In this document: piece by piece, positions 28,202 through 37,340 of the stretch
How the letters are laid out: each line of letters opens with the position of its first letter
How positions within the stretch are numbered: position 1 is the first letter of the stretch
Assembly: GCA_045541875.1 (NCBI GenBank)
Contig: JAZQJX010000099.1
Location: 1 to 64,000, forward strand
Length of the DNA stretch: 64,000 bases
Direction of reading: 5' to 3'
Source: RGIG1828 sp045541875
Lineage (GTDB): Bacteria > Bacillota > Clostridia > UMGS1810
Made by a program: the position numbers and the translations under genes
Notes under the pieces: model-generated
What the model saw: the letters and a program-made list of their open reading frames with translations, nothing else
The model's database searches: none
Told to the model about the DNA's origin: nothing

Positions 28202-28241
28202 AGCGAGGTATAAAAAGTCGTAAGGCTTTTTATACCTCGCT
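28202..28241. terminator. Perfect 16-bp hairpin after the WbsX-like gene
   Basis: AGCGAGGTATAAAAAG (28202-28217) pairs perfectly with CTTTTTATACCTCGCT (28226-28241) around an 8-nt loop. No clear T tract follows, so it may be a weak terminator, an mRNA 3' stabiliser or a repeat. Confidence 0.5.
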
Positions 28242-28353
28242 CTGTTATCAGTATTTATACATATTTTTCATAATCAATAAGTCGATATTCATCAAAATGC
28301 AATATTGTACAAAAAAAATGGAATATGTTATCAGGATATAAATGCATTATTAG

Positions 28354-28382
28354 TTGAAAATTATGAGCTTATGTGATATATT
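28354..28382 (+). promoter_or_regulatory. Promoter of the nagA operon
   Basis: TTGAAA (28354-28359), 17-nt spacer, TATATT (28377-28382). The ATG of nagA is about 24 nt beyond the predicted transcript start. Confidence 0.6.
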
Positions 28383-28412
28383 TACCATATGGGAAACAAA
28401 GGAGGAATATAG

Positions 28413-29558
28413 ATGAAGTGTATTATTAACGGGAAATTTATTATGCCTGATCGTGTGGTAGAAGGATATGCTGTTGTTTTTGATTCGGAAATCAAAAACA
28501 TTGCTCCGTTAACCGATATAGATTTATCCGGATATGAAGTGGTTGATGCAGACGGAAAGTATGTATCACCCGGTCTTGTTGATATGCATATTCACGGATA
28601 TCTTGGGGCGGATGTATCAGATGGTGATGCTGAAGGTGTGCAATTAATGGCTGAAGGTATCATAAAAAATGGTGTTACAGCATGGTGCCCCACAACAATG
28701 ACCGTTTCAAAGGAAGAAATTGAAAATGCATTTGATGCCGTGAGAAAAATCAAAAATTCCGATGAGTATTATGGTGCAAGAATTCTTGGTGTAAACAGTG
28801 AAGGTCCCTTTATAAATGCTGCAAAAAAAGGCGCTCAGGCAGAAGAACATATTTTAAGACCTGATGCTGATTTTATAAAGAAACACTCAGATGTTGTTAA
28901 ACTTTTTACTGTTGCTCCCGAAGTTGACGGTGCGCTTGAATGTATTGAAAGAGTAACAGATGAAACAGATGTTCTTGTTTCTATGGGACATACAGATGCA
29001 AACTTTGATCAGGCAAACGAAGGCGTTAAAAAAGGTGTAAGACACACAACACATCTTTTCAATGCTATGACGGCATTGTCACATAGAAGTCCCGGTGTTG
29101 TCGGATCAGCACTTTCTTCGGATCTTGTCAGCACAGAACTTATTGCTGACACTTTCCATGTTAATAAAGGTCTGTTTAACCTGATTGCAAAAATAAAAGA
29201 TGATAAACTTTGTCTTATCACAGACTGTATCAGAGCAGGCGGTATGCCGGATGGTGATTATACTCTCGGAGGACAGCCCGTACATAAAGAAGGAATAAAG
29301 TGCCTTATGGATGACGGTACTATTGCAGGAAGTGTTCTTAAACTTAACGAGGCTGTATATAACCTTTATTCCAATTCGGATCTTGAAATTTATGAGGCAG
29401 TTGCTTGTGCATCACTAAATCCCGCAAAAGCACTTGGTGAAGATTCTGAAATCGGATCTTTGGAAGTTGGAAAACGTGCCGATATAATTATCGCAGATGA
29501 TAAGTTTAATATATCAATGTCAATACTTGGCGGAGAAATAAGATATAAAGGAGAATGA
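28413..29558 (+). CDS. nagA: N-acetylglucosamine-6-phosphate deacetylase
   Basis: A 381-residue amidohydrolase that converts GlcNAc-6-phosphate to glucosamine-6-phosphate and acetate. Motifs: PGLVDMHIHGYLG (metal-binding HxH), VNSEGPFINAAKKGAQ with the catalytic-site Glu, SMGHTDA, HLFNAMTALSHRSPG, and CLITDCIRAGG with the general-base Asp region. Length is typical. AAAGGAGG lies 8 nt before the ATG. It overlaps the start region of the downstream ROK-like gene, so the two are co-transcribed. The pair points to amino-sugar use from chitin, mucin or peptidoglycan. Confidence 0.93.
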   Translation: MKCIINGKFIMPDRVVEGYAVVFDSEIKNIAPLTDIDLSGYEVVDADGKYVSPGLVDMHIHGYLGADVSDGDAEGVQLMAEGIIKNGVTAWCPTTMTVSKEEIENAFDAVRKIKNSDEYYGARILGVNSEGPFINAAKKGAQAEEHILRPDADFIKKHSDVVKLFTVAPEVDGALECIERVTDETDVLVSMGHTDANFDQANEGVKKGVRHTTHLFNAMTALSHRSPGVVGSALSSDLVSTELIADTFHVNKGLFNLIAKIKDDKLCLITDCIRAGGMPDGDYTLGGQPVHKEGIKCLMDDGTIAGSVLKLNEAVYNLYSNSDLEIYEAVACASLNPAKALGEDSEIGSLEVGKRADIIIADDKFNISMSILGGEIRYKGE

Positions 29559-29560
29559 AA

Positions 29561-30928
29561 ATGATTGCTAAACTCGAACCGGAATTTATGCCAATGGTAA
29601 AGGTGATAAATGATTTTAAAGCATCTGTTGCCAATGCAGATTCACAGAAAATTGTTATTTCCGTAGAAAGAAACAATGGTCTTATGGCTGAATATAAACT
29701 TGATGTTTATAAAGATAACACAGGCCATGACGAAGAAAACTATGAAATTGTTGAAAGAATTGTTAAAACACTTCTTTGGGCAAAAGGTGGATATAAAGTT
29801 TATATTGCAGGTTCAAAAAATATATATGAACGTATTGCAAAGGATTATTGCATAGGCGGTGCAAGAGAGTTTGATTTTAACTTTATGGCACGCGTGTATG
29901 AGAAAGATTTTGAAGTTGTTTATGTTGATGATATAAAAGATGCTCCAAAGGAAAATGATGTTTCATCACCCGTTGGTCGTCATCTTGACGGTTGCCGTAT
30001 CGGTTTTGATGCAGGCGGAAGTGACAGAAAAGTTTCTGCTGTTGTAGATGGTGAAACTGTATATTCTGAAGAGGTTGTATGGTTCCCTAAACTTCAGAGC
30101 GATCCGAAGTATCATTATGAAGGAATTCTTAGTGCAATGAAAACAGCAGCATCTCATATGCCAAGAGTTGATGCTATCGGCGTTTCATCTGCCGGTGTAT
30201 ATATTGACAACAAAATAATGGTTGCATCGCTTTTCCTCAAGGTTTCAGATGAAGATTTTGAAAAACACGTTAAAAATATGTATCTTGATGTGGCAAAAGA
30301 AATAGGTGACGTACCTGTAGAAGTTGCAAATGACGGTGACGTTACAGCACTTGCCGGCGCAATGAGCCTTGAAGATAATAACGTACTTGGTGTTGCTATG
30401 GGCACAAGTGAAGCAGCAGGCTATGTTGATAAAGACGGAAATATCACCGGATGGCTCAACGAACTTGCATTTGTTCCTGTTGATTTCAACAAAGGCGCAA
30501 TGGTTGATGAGTGGAGCGGTGATTATGGTTGTGGTGTTAAATATTTCTCACAGGATGCTGTAATCAAACTTGCACCAAAAGCAGGAATTGAACTTGATGA
30601 AAACCTTTCACCTGCAGAAAAACTTAAAGTAGTTCAGGGACTTATGGAAAATGATGATCAAAGAGCAGCAGATATCTATGATACAATAGGAACATATTTC
30701 GGATATACAATTGCATATTATTCCATGTTCTATGACATCAAACATGTTCTTATCATGGGCAGAGTAACAAGCGGCAAAGGTGGCACAATCCTTCTTGCAA
30801 AAGCAAACGAAGTTCTCGAAACAGAATTCCCCGAACTTTATGCGAAAATTAAACTTCATATTCCTGATGAAAAAGCAAGAAGAGTAGGTCAGTCTGTAGC
30901 GGCTGCAAGCCTTCCTAAAATTGGTTGA
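29561..30928 (+). CDS. ROK-like sugar kinase/ASKHA protein with N-terminal extension
   Basis: A 455-residue protein. From about residue 140 it has actin-like ATPase/sugar-kinase motifs: RIGFDAGGSDRKVSAVVDGE (phosphate-1 loop), VDAIGVSSAG, VANDGDVTALAGA (the catalytic Asp region of ROK kinases), and GVAMGTSEAAGYVD (phosphate-2). The roughly 140-residue N-terminal domain is additional to a normal ROK kinase of about 300 residues. The ROK CxCGxxGC zinc motif is absent. ATG 29561 follows AAAGGAG by 7 nt; ATG 29555 overlaps the nagA stop. Pairing with nagA suggests an N-acetylglucosamine or N-acetylmannosamine kinase; this is inferred from context. Confidence 0.75.
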   Translation: MIAKLEPEFMPMVKVINDFKASVANADSQKIVISVERNNGLMAEYKLDVYKDNTGHDEENYEIVERIVKTLLWAKGGYKVYIAGSKNIYERIAKDYCIGGAREFDFNFMARVYEKDFEVVYVDDIKDAPKENDVSSPVGRHLDGCRIGFDAGGSDRKVSAVVDGETVYSEEVVWFPKLQSDPKYHYEGILSAMKTAASHMPRVDAIGVSSAGVYIDNKIMVASLFLKVSDEDFEKHVKNMYLDVAKEIGDVPVEVANDGDVTALAGAMSLEDNNVLGVAMGTSEAAGYVDKDGNITGWLNELAFVPVDFNKGAMVDEWSGDYGCGVKYFSQDAVIKLAPKAGIELDENLSPAEKLKVVQGLMENDDQRAADIYDTIGTYFGYTIAYYSMFYDIKHVLIMGRVTSGKGGTILLAKANEVLETEFPELYAKIKLHIPDEKARRVGQSVAAASLPKIG

Positions 30929-30956
30929 TAATTAAACCTTACTCTTTAATAATATA

Positions 30957-30986
30957 AAAAAAGACTCCATATACGGAGTCTTTTTT
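30957..30986. terminator. Bidirectional terminator between ROK-like gene and aminopeptidase
   Basis: AAAAAAGACTCC (30957-30968) pairs with GGAGTCTTTTTT (30975-30986), with a 6-nt loop and A/T flanks usable by both convergent genes. Confidence 0.9.
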
Positions 30987-31012
30987 CAATGTTTAAAAGT
31001 ATTTAAGAATAA

Positions 31013-32374
31013 TTACTGTGCTGCATAAAATGCCTTATAAGCCTTGTATGCCATATAGACATCTGCTTTACTTGAGATTTCATATGGAGCATGCATTGAA
31101 AGGAGAGGAACTCCGCAGTCAATGGTGTCAACATCAAGGTTTGCAATATACTGTGCAACTGTTCCTCCGCCGCCCTGGTCAACCTTTCCAAGTTCTGTCA
31201 TCTGCCATGTGACATTTGCATCATTGAGGATTTTTCTCACCTTTGCAACAAACTCTGCACTTGCATCAGATGTTGAAGATTTTCCTCTTGCACCGGTAAA
31301 TTTTGAAAATGCTACACCGCATCCGATGTATGCACTGTTAAGAGGTTCAGAAACACTTTTGTATGTCGGATCCATAGCACATGTAACATCAGAAGAAAGA
31401 CACATTGAATTTGAAAATGCACATCTCAGCATATAATCATTATAATCCTTTTTCTGTTTTGTTAAAAGAAGTGCAACAAAATTTTCAAAGAATTTTGACT
31501 TCATTCCCGTATTTCCTACAGATCCGATTTCTTCTTTGTCTGCTAAAAAGCAAATGCTTGTTTTTTCAGGAACATCAACTTCTGCAATTGCTCTGTATGC
31601 AGTGAATGCACAAACTCTGTCATCCTGTCCATATCCTGCTATCATTGAAGAATCGAATCCAAGGCTTCTTGCATTGAAGTTTGGAACAAGTTCAAGTTCT
31701 GCGCTTATAAGGTCTTCTTCGTCAATTTGATATTTATCTTTTAATATATCAATAACAGTTTGTTTGTATTTATCTTTTTCGCAGTCTGAAGGAATGGATC
31801 CTGCCACAACATTTAAATCTTCGCCTGTAAACGCTTTTGCAAGGGATTTTTCCATCTGGTCTGATGCAAGGTGGGGGAGAAGGTCAGAAATTGTGAAAAT
31901 CGGATCTGATTCTGCTTCACCGATGTTAACGTCAATAACTGTTCCGTCTTCCAAAACAACGACACCAATTAACGAAAGGGGAATTGCACACCACTGATAT
32001 TTCTTGATTCCGCCATAGTAATGAGTTTTTAACATTGCAAGATTTGAGTCTTCGTAAAGAGGAATCTGCTTAAGGTCAAGTCTTGGACTATCAATGTGTG
32101 CTGCCACAAGATTAAATCCTTTTTCAATATCATCTTTTCCAATTACTGCAAGAACAATGTTTTTTCCTCTGTTAATCTTATACACTTTCATTCCCGGTTT
32201 AAGAATATTTACGCTGTCAATATCCTTGAATCCGGCATTTTCTGCCAGACGGCGTGTGTAATTTACGCAAAGTCTTTCGGTTTTTGATTCATTAAGGTAT
32301 TTGATATATCCATCGCAAAATCTGAATACAATTTTTTTGTCTTTTATGTTTTCCCACGCAATTTTATTTTCCAT
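31013..32374 (-). CDS. M18-family metalloaminopeptidase
   Basis: A 453-residue cytosolic aminopeptidase of the aspartyl aminopeptidase (M18) family, which removes N-terminal residues from peptides. The dinuclear metal site is visible: AAHIDSPRLDLK (His and Asp ligands), LADKEEIGSVGNTG (the Glu pair), DVTCAMDPTY, and SMHAPYEISS (last His ligand). Length fits the bacterial M18 type. AAAGGA lies about 10 nt before the ATG, and a candidate promoter is at 32423-32451. It shares its 3' terminator with the convergent nagA operon. Confidence 0.92.
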   Translation of the reverse strand: MENKIAWENIKDKKIVFRFCDGYIKYLNESKTERLCVNYTRRLAENAGFKDIDSVNILKPGMKVYKINRGKNIVLAVIGKDDIEKGFNLVAAHIDSPRLDLKQIPLYEDSNLAMLKTHYYGGIKKYQWCAIPLSLIGVVVLEDGTVIDVNIGEAESDPIFTISDLLPHLASDQMEKSLAKAFTGEDLNVVAGSIPSDCEKDKYKQTVIDILKDKYQIDEEDLISAELELVPNFNARSLGFDSSMIAGYGQDDRVCAFTAYRAIAEVDVPEKTSICFLADKEEIGSVGNTGMKSKFFENFVALLLTKQKKDYNDYMLRCAFSNSMCLSSDVTCAMDPTYKSVSEPLNSAYIGCGVAFSKFTGARGKSSTSDASAEFVAKVRKILNDANVTWQMTELGKVDQGGGGTVAQYIANLDVDTIDCGVPLLSMHAPYEISSKADVYMAYKAYKAFYAAQ

Positions 32375-32422
32375 AATGTATTACATTCCTTTCTGAATAA
32401 AAATCACAACCATATTTAATAT

Positions 32423-32451
32423 ATTTTAATACAAAATGAGAAAAATTACAA
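32423..32451 (-). promoter_or_regulatory. Candidate promoter of the M18 aminopeptidase
   Basis: Minus strand: TTGTAA (32451-32446), 17-nt spacer, TAAAAT (32428-32423). Confidence 0.45.
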
Positions 32452-32458
32452 GTATCTC

Positions 32459-32487
32459 TTGAATTTATTCTGTTTTTAATATATTAT
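32459..32487 (+). promoter_or_regulatory. Candidate promoter of the esterase gene
   Basis: TTGAAT (32459-32464), 17-nt spacer, TATTAT (32482-32487), divergent from the aminopeptidase promoter only a few bases away. Confidence 0.5.
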
Positions 32488-32534
32488 ATTCAGGTAAGAT
32501 ATATATTTATTTTAAACATTAAGGAGAAAGTTAG

Positions 32535-33341
32535 ATGATAAATAGAATAATTCATCTAAGGGATGATGATCCTGAAATTTTTCTTGAAACATTTATCCCT
32601 GATTCACTCAAACGTACAAAAAAAGCCATACTGGTAATTCCCGGAGGCGGATATGGAGGGATTTGTGATGACAGAGAGGGTGAGCCCATTGCTCTTGCAT
32701 TTTTGGCACAAGGGTTTGCAGCCTTTGTACTTCATTACACAACAGGCAGAAAAAGGCCATATCCTGCGCAACTCATAGAAGCATCCCTGGCTATGAAACA
32801 TATAAAAGACAATAGTGAAGAATATGGAATAGATCCTGAAAATATTTTTGTTACAGGATTTTCTGCCGGCGGACATTTGTCTGCGTGCCTTGGTACAATG
32901 TGGCATAGGGAAGAAATATATGAAAGCATTGATATGCCCTTTGGTTACAATAAACCCAAAGGAATTGTACTTTGTTATCCTGTGATATCAGCAGATGAAA
33001 GAATCCGTAATTTCGGAAGTTTTCAAAATCTTTTGTGTGACGATAATCCGGATAAAAAACTTCTTGATTATGTCAGTGTTGAAAAATGGGTTGATGATAA
33101 AAGTGTTCCCTGTTTTATTATGCACACATCAAATGATCAGATGGTAAATGTGGGAAATGCACTTGTCATGGCAAATGCATATGCAAAAAAAGGAATGACC
33201 TTTGAACTTCACATCTATCCCGACGCACCTCACGGTGTTGCGCTTGGAAATGAAGTAACGGAATGTGGCAACAAAAAATGGAAGAACGACTCGATTGCAA
33301 AATGGGTTGAAAATGCTGTGTTCTGGATTGATAATATATAA
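32535..33341 (+). CDS. Alpha/beta-hydrolase esterase, probably a sugar acetyl-esterase type
   Basis: A 268-residue cytosolic alpha/beta hydrolase. Visible: the oxyanion-hole segment VIPGGGYGGICDDREGEPIA, the nucleophile elbow GFSAGGH, an Asp in TSNDQMVNV and the catalytic His in DAPHGVALG. These features match the BD-FAE/acetyl-xylan-esterase-like group that removes acyl groups from oligosaccharides. AAGGAG is about 8 nt before ATG 32535. Downstream is an NhaC antiporter gene only 21 nt away, so they may be co-transcribed. The natural substrate is uncertain. Confidence 0.85.
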   Translation: MINRIIHLRDDDPEIFLETFIPDSLKRTKKAILVIPGGGYGGICDDREGEPIALAFLAQGFAAFVLHYTTGRKRPYPAQLIEASLAMKHIKDNSEEYGIDPENIFVTGFSAGGHLSACLGTMWHREEIYESIDMPFGYNKPKGIVLCYPVISADERIRNFGSFQNLLCDDNPDKKLLDYVSVEKWVDDKSVPCFIMHTSNDQMVNVGNALVMANAYAKKGMTFELHIYPDAPHGVALGNEVTECGNKKWKNDSIAKWVENAVFWIDNI

Positions 33342-33362
33342 ATGTGAGAAGGAAAATCAATT

Positions 33363-34679
33363 ATGAAAAAAGGTAATATTTGGGCGCTTTTGCCTATCGG
33401 AGTATTTTTGGTCTTATATCTTGGACTCGGAATAACATTTGAATACATACTTTCCGTGCCAATGGGTTTTTATAATATACCCATAGTTGTTGCTTTTATG
33501 GTTGCTCTTTTGGTGGCATGTCTTCAGAACAAAAAGTTAAAGTTTGATGAAAAACTTTCTGTTATGGGTGAAGGAATAGGGGATAAAAACATTGTAACAA
33601 TGATTCTCATATTTTTGACTGCAGGTGTTTTCGTTGGTGTTGTCGGAAGATCAAGTGCAGAAAGTGTTGCATACTTTATGCTTTCTGTAATTCCGCCAAG
33701 ATATGCAGTTGCGGTGCTCTTTATTGTCGGATGTTTTGTTTCTGTTGCCATGGGAACATCTGTCGGAACAATAACTTTGATAACGCCTATCGCTGTAGCA
33801 GTTTCCAAGGCATCGGGATTTGATATGGCTCTTTGTGTGGCATCGGTTATAGGCGGTGCAATGTTTGGTGATAATCTTTCCTTCATTTCTGATACAACCA
33901 TAGCGGCGTGCAACGGACAGGGATGTGAAATGAAAGATAAATTCAAAGAGAATTTTCTTATAGCACTTCCTGCGGCAATTGTAACTGTTGTTGTGATTGT
34001 AGCGATGTCATTTGGAACAGAAATCACCAGTGAAATAAAAGAAGAATATAATCTCATACAGATAATTCCCTACATACTTGTTCTCATTGGCGGCATTTTC
34101 GGCATAAACGTTTTTGTCGTACTTCTCATAGGCATAGTGTCAGGTTCTTTAATACAGATTTTGACAAATTCTGTTAGTGCCATAGACTTAATTTCAAATA
34201 TGGGAACAGGTGCAAGTGGAATGTTTGAGACGATAGTTGTAACCCTTCTTGTGTCTGCAATATGCGCACTTGTAAGGCGTTTCGGCGGATTTGATGCTCT
34301 TTTGTATGGCATTAAAAAGGTTTTCAAAGGAAAAAGGGGCGGTCAGATAGGTATGGGTGCCTTAGTAGGAGTTATGGACATTGCAACTGCAAATAACACA
34401 GTTGCAATTGTTATGGCAAACCCCATTGCAAAAGAGATTGCATCAGACTATGGAATTTCCTCTAAAAAGGCTGCATCAATTCTTGATACATTTTCATGCT
34501 TTTTCCAGGGCGTGATTCCCTATGGTGCACAGATGCTCGTTGCAATTTCAGCGGTAACAGGTCTTGGCGGTGAAATTTCTGCTCTTGAAATTATTCCCAA
34601 ACTGTTTTATCCATACCTTTTAGTACTTAGTGCAATTATCTTTATTATCTTTACACCATCCAAAGAAAAGAATAACTGA
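33363..34679 (+). CDS. NhaC-family Na+/H+ antiporter-like membrane protein
   Basis: A 438-residue integral membrane protein with about 11-12 hydrophobic helices. Conserved segments are typical of the NhaC family: MGTSVGTITLITPIA in the first half, GGAMFGDNLSFISDTTIAA (with the Asp pair linked to ion transport), and MDIATANNTVAIVMANPIAKEIA in the second half. The family exchanges sodium for protons or, in some members, couples organic anions such as malate and lactate. AAGGAAA precedes ATG 33363. It precedes an AEC transporter gene by 15 nt. Confidence 0.88.
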   Translation: MKKGNIWALLPIGVFLVLYLGLGITFEYILSVPMGFYNIPIVVAFMVALLVACLQNKKLKFDEKLSVMGEGIGDKNIVTMILIFLTAGVFVGVVGRSSAESVAYFMLSVIPPRYAVAVLFIVGCFVSVAMGTSVGTITLITPIAVAVSKASGFDMALCVASVIGGAMFGDNLSFISDTTIAACNGQGCEMKDKFKENFLIALPAAIVTVVVIVAMSFGTEITSEIKEEYNLIQIIPYILVLIGGIFGINVFVVLLIGIVSGSLIQILTNSVSAIDLISNMGTGASGMFETIVVTLLVSAICALVRRFGGFDALLYGIKKVFKGKRGGQIGMGALVGVMDIATANNTVAIVMANPIAKEIASDYGISSKKAASILDTFSCFFQGVIPYGAQMLVAISAVTGLGGEISALEIIPKLFYPYLLVLSAIIFIIFTPSKEKNN

Positions 34680-34694
34680 TTTAGGAGAGTAAAA

Positions 34695-35639
34695 ATGGAA
34701 AGTTTAAAATTATCAACAGAAGCGATTCTGCCAATATTTTTAATGATGCTCATAGGCTACGTCATAAAGTGTTTTAAAATGGCGGACAAAAAAAGCATGG
34801 ATGTCCTGAATCGAATCGTGTTCAAGATATTTTTGCCTGTTCTTTTGTTTGATAATATTTACAATACAAATACCGGAAACTTTTTTGACTGGAAACTCAT
34901 AGTATTCACAACCGTGGGAGTTCTTGCAGTATTTGTCGTGGGCTATTTTGCTGTTATTCATCTTACAGACAGAGATTCATCAAGAGGGGTAATACTTCAG
35001 GGATTTTTCCGCGGAAACTTTGCAATTCTCGGACTTCCTATAGTAAATTATATCTGCGGTGAAAATTCAGGTGCAACAGCGGCACTTATGGTTGCATATG
35101 TGATACCCGTATTCAATGTCCTTGCAGTAATTGCACTTGAAAGATTCAGGGACGGAAGTGAAAAAACAAGTTTTTTGAAAGTTTTAAAGGGTATTGTGCT
35201 CAATCCGCTTATTATAGGGTGCATAATCGGAACGGTATTTTTCGCATTTGGAATAAAACTTCCCAAAGTCATAGAAAAACCCATAGGTGATATTGCCTCT
35301 GCCGCAACACCTCTTGCCATAATCGGACTTGGTTTTGATTTTGATTTCTCTCTTCTTAAAGGTTATGCAAGAGAGAACTTAATTGTAACCCTCGGAAGAC
35401 TTGTAATAATTCCGCTTGTTATGATGCCCCTTGCAGTATATTTTGGCTTTTCCGGCGAGGCTCTTGCGTGTTTGCTTGTTGTTTTTGGTTCGCCTGTGGC
35501 TGTTTCATCTTTTGCAATGTCTCAGCAAATGGGTGGAGATGAAAAACTTTGTGCTCAGATTATTGTGCTTACATCTGCACTTTGCCTTCTGACACTTTTT
35601 GTGTGGATATATGTGCTAAGTTCTCTTGGACTTTTTTAA
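34695..35639 (+). CDS. AEC-family (auxin efflux carrier-like) transporter
   Basis: A 314-residue membrane protein with about ten transmembrane helices in two halves. The family pattern is clear: LPIFLMMLIGYVIK at the start, RIVFKIFLPVLLFDNIY, FRGNFAILGLPIV, then LNPLIIGCIIG, TPLAIIGLGFDF and GSPVAVSSFAMSQQMGGD in the second half. AEC proteins often export or exchange organic acids such as malate. AGGAG lies 9 nt upstream of ATG. It is co-transcribed with the NhaC-like gene and probably also with the downstream DUF6062 gene. Confidence 0.88.
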   Translation: MESLKLSTEAILPIFLMMLIGYVIKCFKMADKKSMDVLNRIVFKIFLPVLLFDNIYNTNTGNFFDWKLIVFTTVGVLAVFVVGYFAVIHLTDRDSSRGVILQGFFRGNFAILGLPIVNYICGENSGATAALMVAYVIPVFNVLAVIALERFRDGSEKTSFLKVLKGIVLNPLIIGCIIGTVFFAFGIKLPKVIEKPIGDIASAATPLAIIGLGFDFDFSLLKGYARENLIVTLGRLVIIPLVMMPLAVYFGFSGEALACLLVVFGSPVAVSSFAMSQQMGGDEKLCAQIIVLTSALCLLTLFVWIYVLSSLGLF

Positions 35640-35669
35640 AACGCCAAAATGATTGGAGAAAATTGACGT

Positions 35670-36401
35670 ATGAAAGAGAAAATATATACCATACCCATCA
35701 ATGAAGCCTTTGAAAGTGAAAGTTTTTGTCCTTTTTGTTCAATTCTTTCAAATCTTGAAAAAGAAGCAATCACCTATACTGTCGGCCCCGCAATGATGGA
35801 ACCTGATTTCAGAATAATTACAAATGAAAAAGGTTTTTGCAAAAAGCATATGAGAGAACTTTGTTCAAAAAGCAAAGCCCTGCCTCTGTCTCTTGTTTTC
35901 AAAACCCATCTTGATTCAGTATCTGATATCTTTGAAAATGTGTGTAATGAAGATGCAAAGAAACGTCAAAAAATAAAAGGCAGAGAAAAGTTTACTCAGG
36001 ATATGAAAAAGCTTAAAAATTCATGTGCTGTCTGTGATAGGGTTAATCATACATTTGAACGCTACATTGAAACATTTGTATATATGCTGAAAAAAGAAGA
36101 TGGATTCTTGGAAAAAGTTTTAAAAAGTGACGGGTTCTGCATAGAGCATTTTTCCATGATTGCATCTTTTGCAAGAGATAATATGTCCGAGTCGGAATAT
36201 GAAAAACTATTTATCCCGCTGATAAATTTACAAAGAGAGCGAATTGATAAGTACAGAAAATACATAAAGAATTTTTCCGAAAGTTTTGATTATCGCAACA
36301 TTGGAAAAGAAATTGATGCACCCAAAGATGTACTTTTGAAAGCGGGATTTTTGCAAAATGGAGTTTTTACACCAAAAGCCAAAGACCTTGAAGATATATA
36401 A
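35670..36401 (+). CDS. DUF6062 Cys/His-rich protein
   Basis: A 243-residue cytosolic protein of the DUF6062 type. Four cysteine or histidine clusters are visible: FCPFC (about 20), a GFCKKHMRELC segment (about 57), SCAVCDRV (about 122) and GFCIEHFSMI (about 154). CxxC plus CxxH pairs repeated twice suggest two metal- or iron-sulfur-binding halves. The FCxxH pieces resemble repeats of one unit. The function is not known. It sits between an AEC transporter and a prenyl synthase with short gaps, so it is probably part of that transcript. A GGAG site precedes ATG 35670. Confidence 0.8.
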   Translation: MKEKIYTIPINEAFESESFCPFCSILSNLEKEAITYTVGPAMMEPDFRIITNEKGFCKKHMRELCSKSKALPLSLVFKTHLDSVSDIFENVCNEDAKKRQKIKGREKFTQDMKKLKNSCAVCDRVNHTFERYIETFVYMLKKEDGFLEKVLKSDGFCIEHFSMIASFARDNMSESEYEKLFIPLINLQRERIDKYRKYIKNFSESFDYRNIGKEIDAPKDVLLKAGFLQNGVFTPKAKDLEDI

Positions 36402-36415
36402 CAGGAGAGATTATT

Positions 36416-37300
36416 GTGGATTTTAAAAAAGAATTAAACCTTCGCACTGAAGAAATAAACAAGATTTTAGATGAGTATATGCCAAAGACTGACGGAAAGC
36501 AGAAAACTGTCATTGATGCAATGAACTATAGCATAAGTGCAGGCGGAAAACGTCTTCGCCCAATGCTTATGTATGAAACATATAAACTTTTTGGCGGAGA
36601 GGGTGATGTTATAAAACCCTTTATGGCAGCAATGGAAATGATTCATACATATTCGCTTGTTCACGATGACCTTCCTGCAATGGATAATGATGAATACAGA
36701 CGCGGAAAAAAAACAACCCACGCAGTATATGGAGAAACTATGGGGATTTTAGCAGGGGATGCACTTTTGAATTACGCATTTGAAACTGCCGCATCTTCGT
36801 TTGACATACTTTTTGAACCAAAAGTTGCAAAGGCACTGAAAATTCTTTCTGAAAAAGCAGGAATATACGGAATGATTGGTGGTCAGGTTGTAGACATAGA
36901 ATCTGAAGGAAAAAAAGTAGATATAGACACTGTTGAATTTATTCACACCTTAAAATGCGGAGCACTCATTGAAGCATCCATGCAAATAGGAGCTATACTT
37001 GCAGGGGTTGATGCTGATGCCGAGAAAAAAATTGCATCAGCAGGAGCGGATATCGGTTTTGCATTCCAGATTCAGGATGACATTTTGGATGTTACAAGCA
37101 CAACCGAAATTCTCGGAAAACCCGTCGGAAGTGATGACAAAAATGAAAAGTCAACGTACGTATCTCTCAAAGGAATTGATAAAGCGAAAGAAGATGTGAA
37201 GATACTTTCCGAAAGAGCAATCAATACCATATCTTCATTTGATAACAGAAATGAATTTTTGGAAGAACTTGTAAAAATGCTTATAAAAAGAGAAAAATAA
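36416..37300 (+). CDS. ispA: Polyprenyl (farnesyl/geranyl) diphosphate synthase
   Basis: A 294-residue trans-prenyltransferase that makes farnesyl diphosphate for the undecaprenyl and quinone pathways. Present are GGKRLRP, the first aspartate-rich motif DDLPAMDNDEYRRG with the two-residue insert typical of bacterial farnesyl synthases, the KCGALIEAS segment, and the second motif FQIQDDILD. The start is GTG 36416, 7-8 nt after AGGAGAG. Length and motif spacing fit IspA. It is close behind DUF6062 (14 nt) and 40 nt before the heparinase II/III-like gene. Confidence 0.92.
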   Translation: MDFKKELNLRTEEINKILDEYMPKTDGKQKTVIDAMNYSISAGGKRLRPMLMYETYKLFGGEGDVIKPFMAAMEMIHTYSLVHDDLPAMDNDEYRRGKKTTHAVYGETMGILAGDALLNYAFETAASSFDILFEPKVAKALKILSEKAGIYGMIGGQVVDIESEGKKVDIDTVEFIHTLKCGALIEASMQIGAILAGVDADAEKKIASAGADIGFAFQIQDDILDVTSTTEILGKPVGSDDKNEKSTYVSLKGIDKAKEDVKILSERAINTISSFDNRNEFLEELVKMLIKREK

Positions 37301-37340
37301 AACTGAATATATTATAGGTCAATCAAAGGGGTATTTTAAT

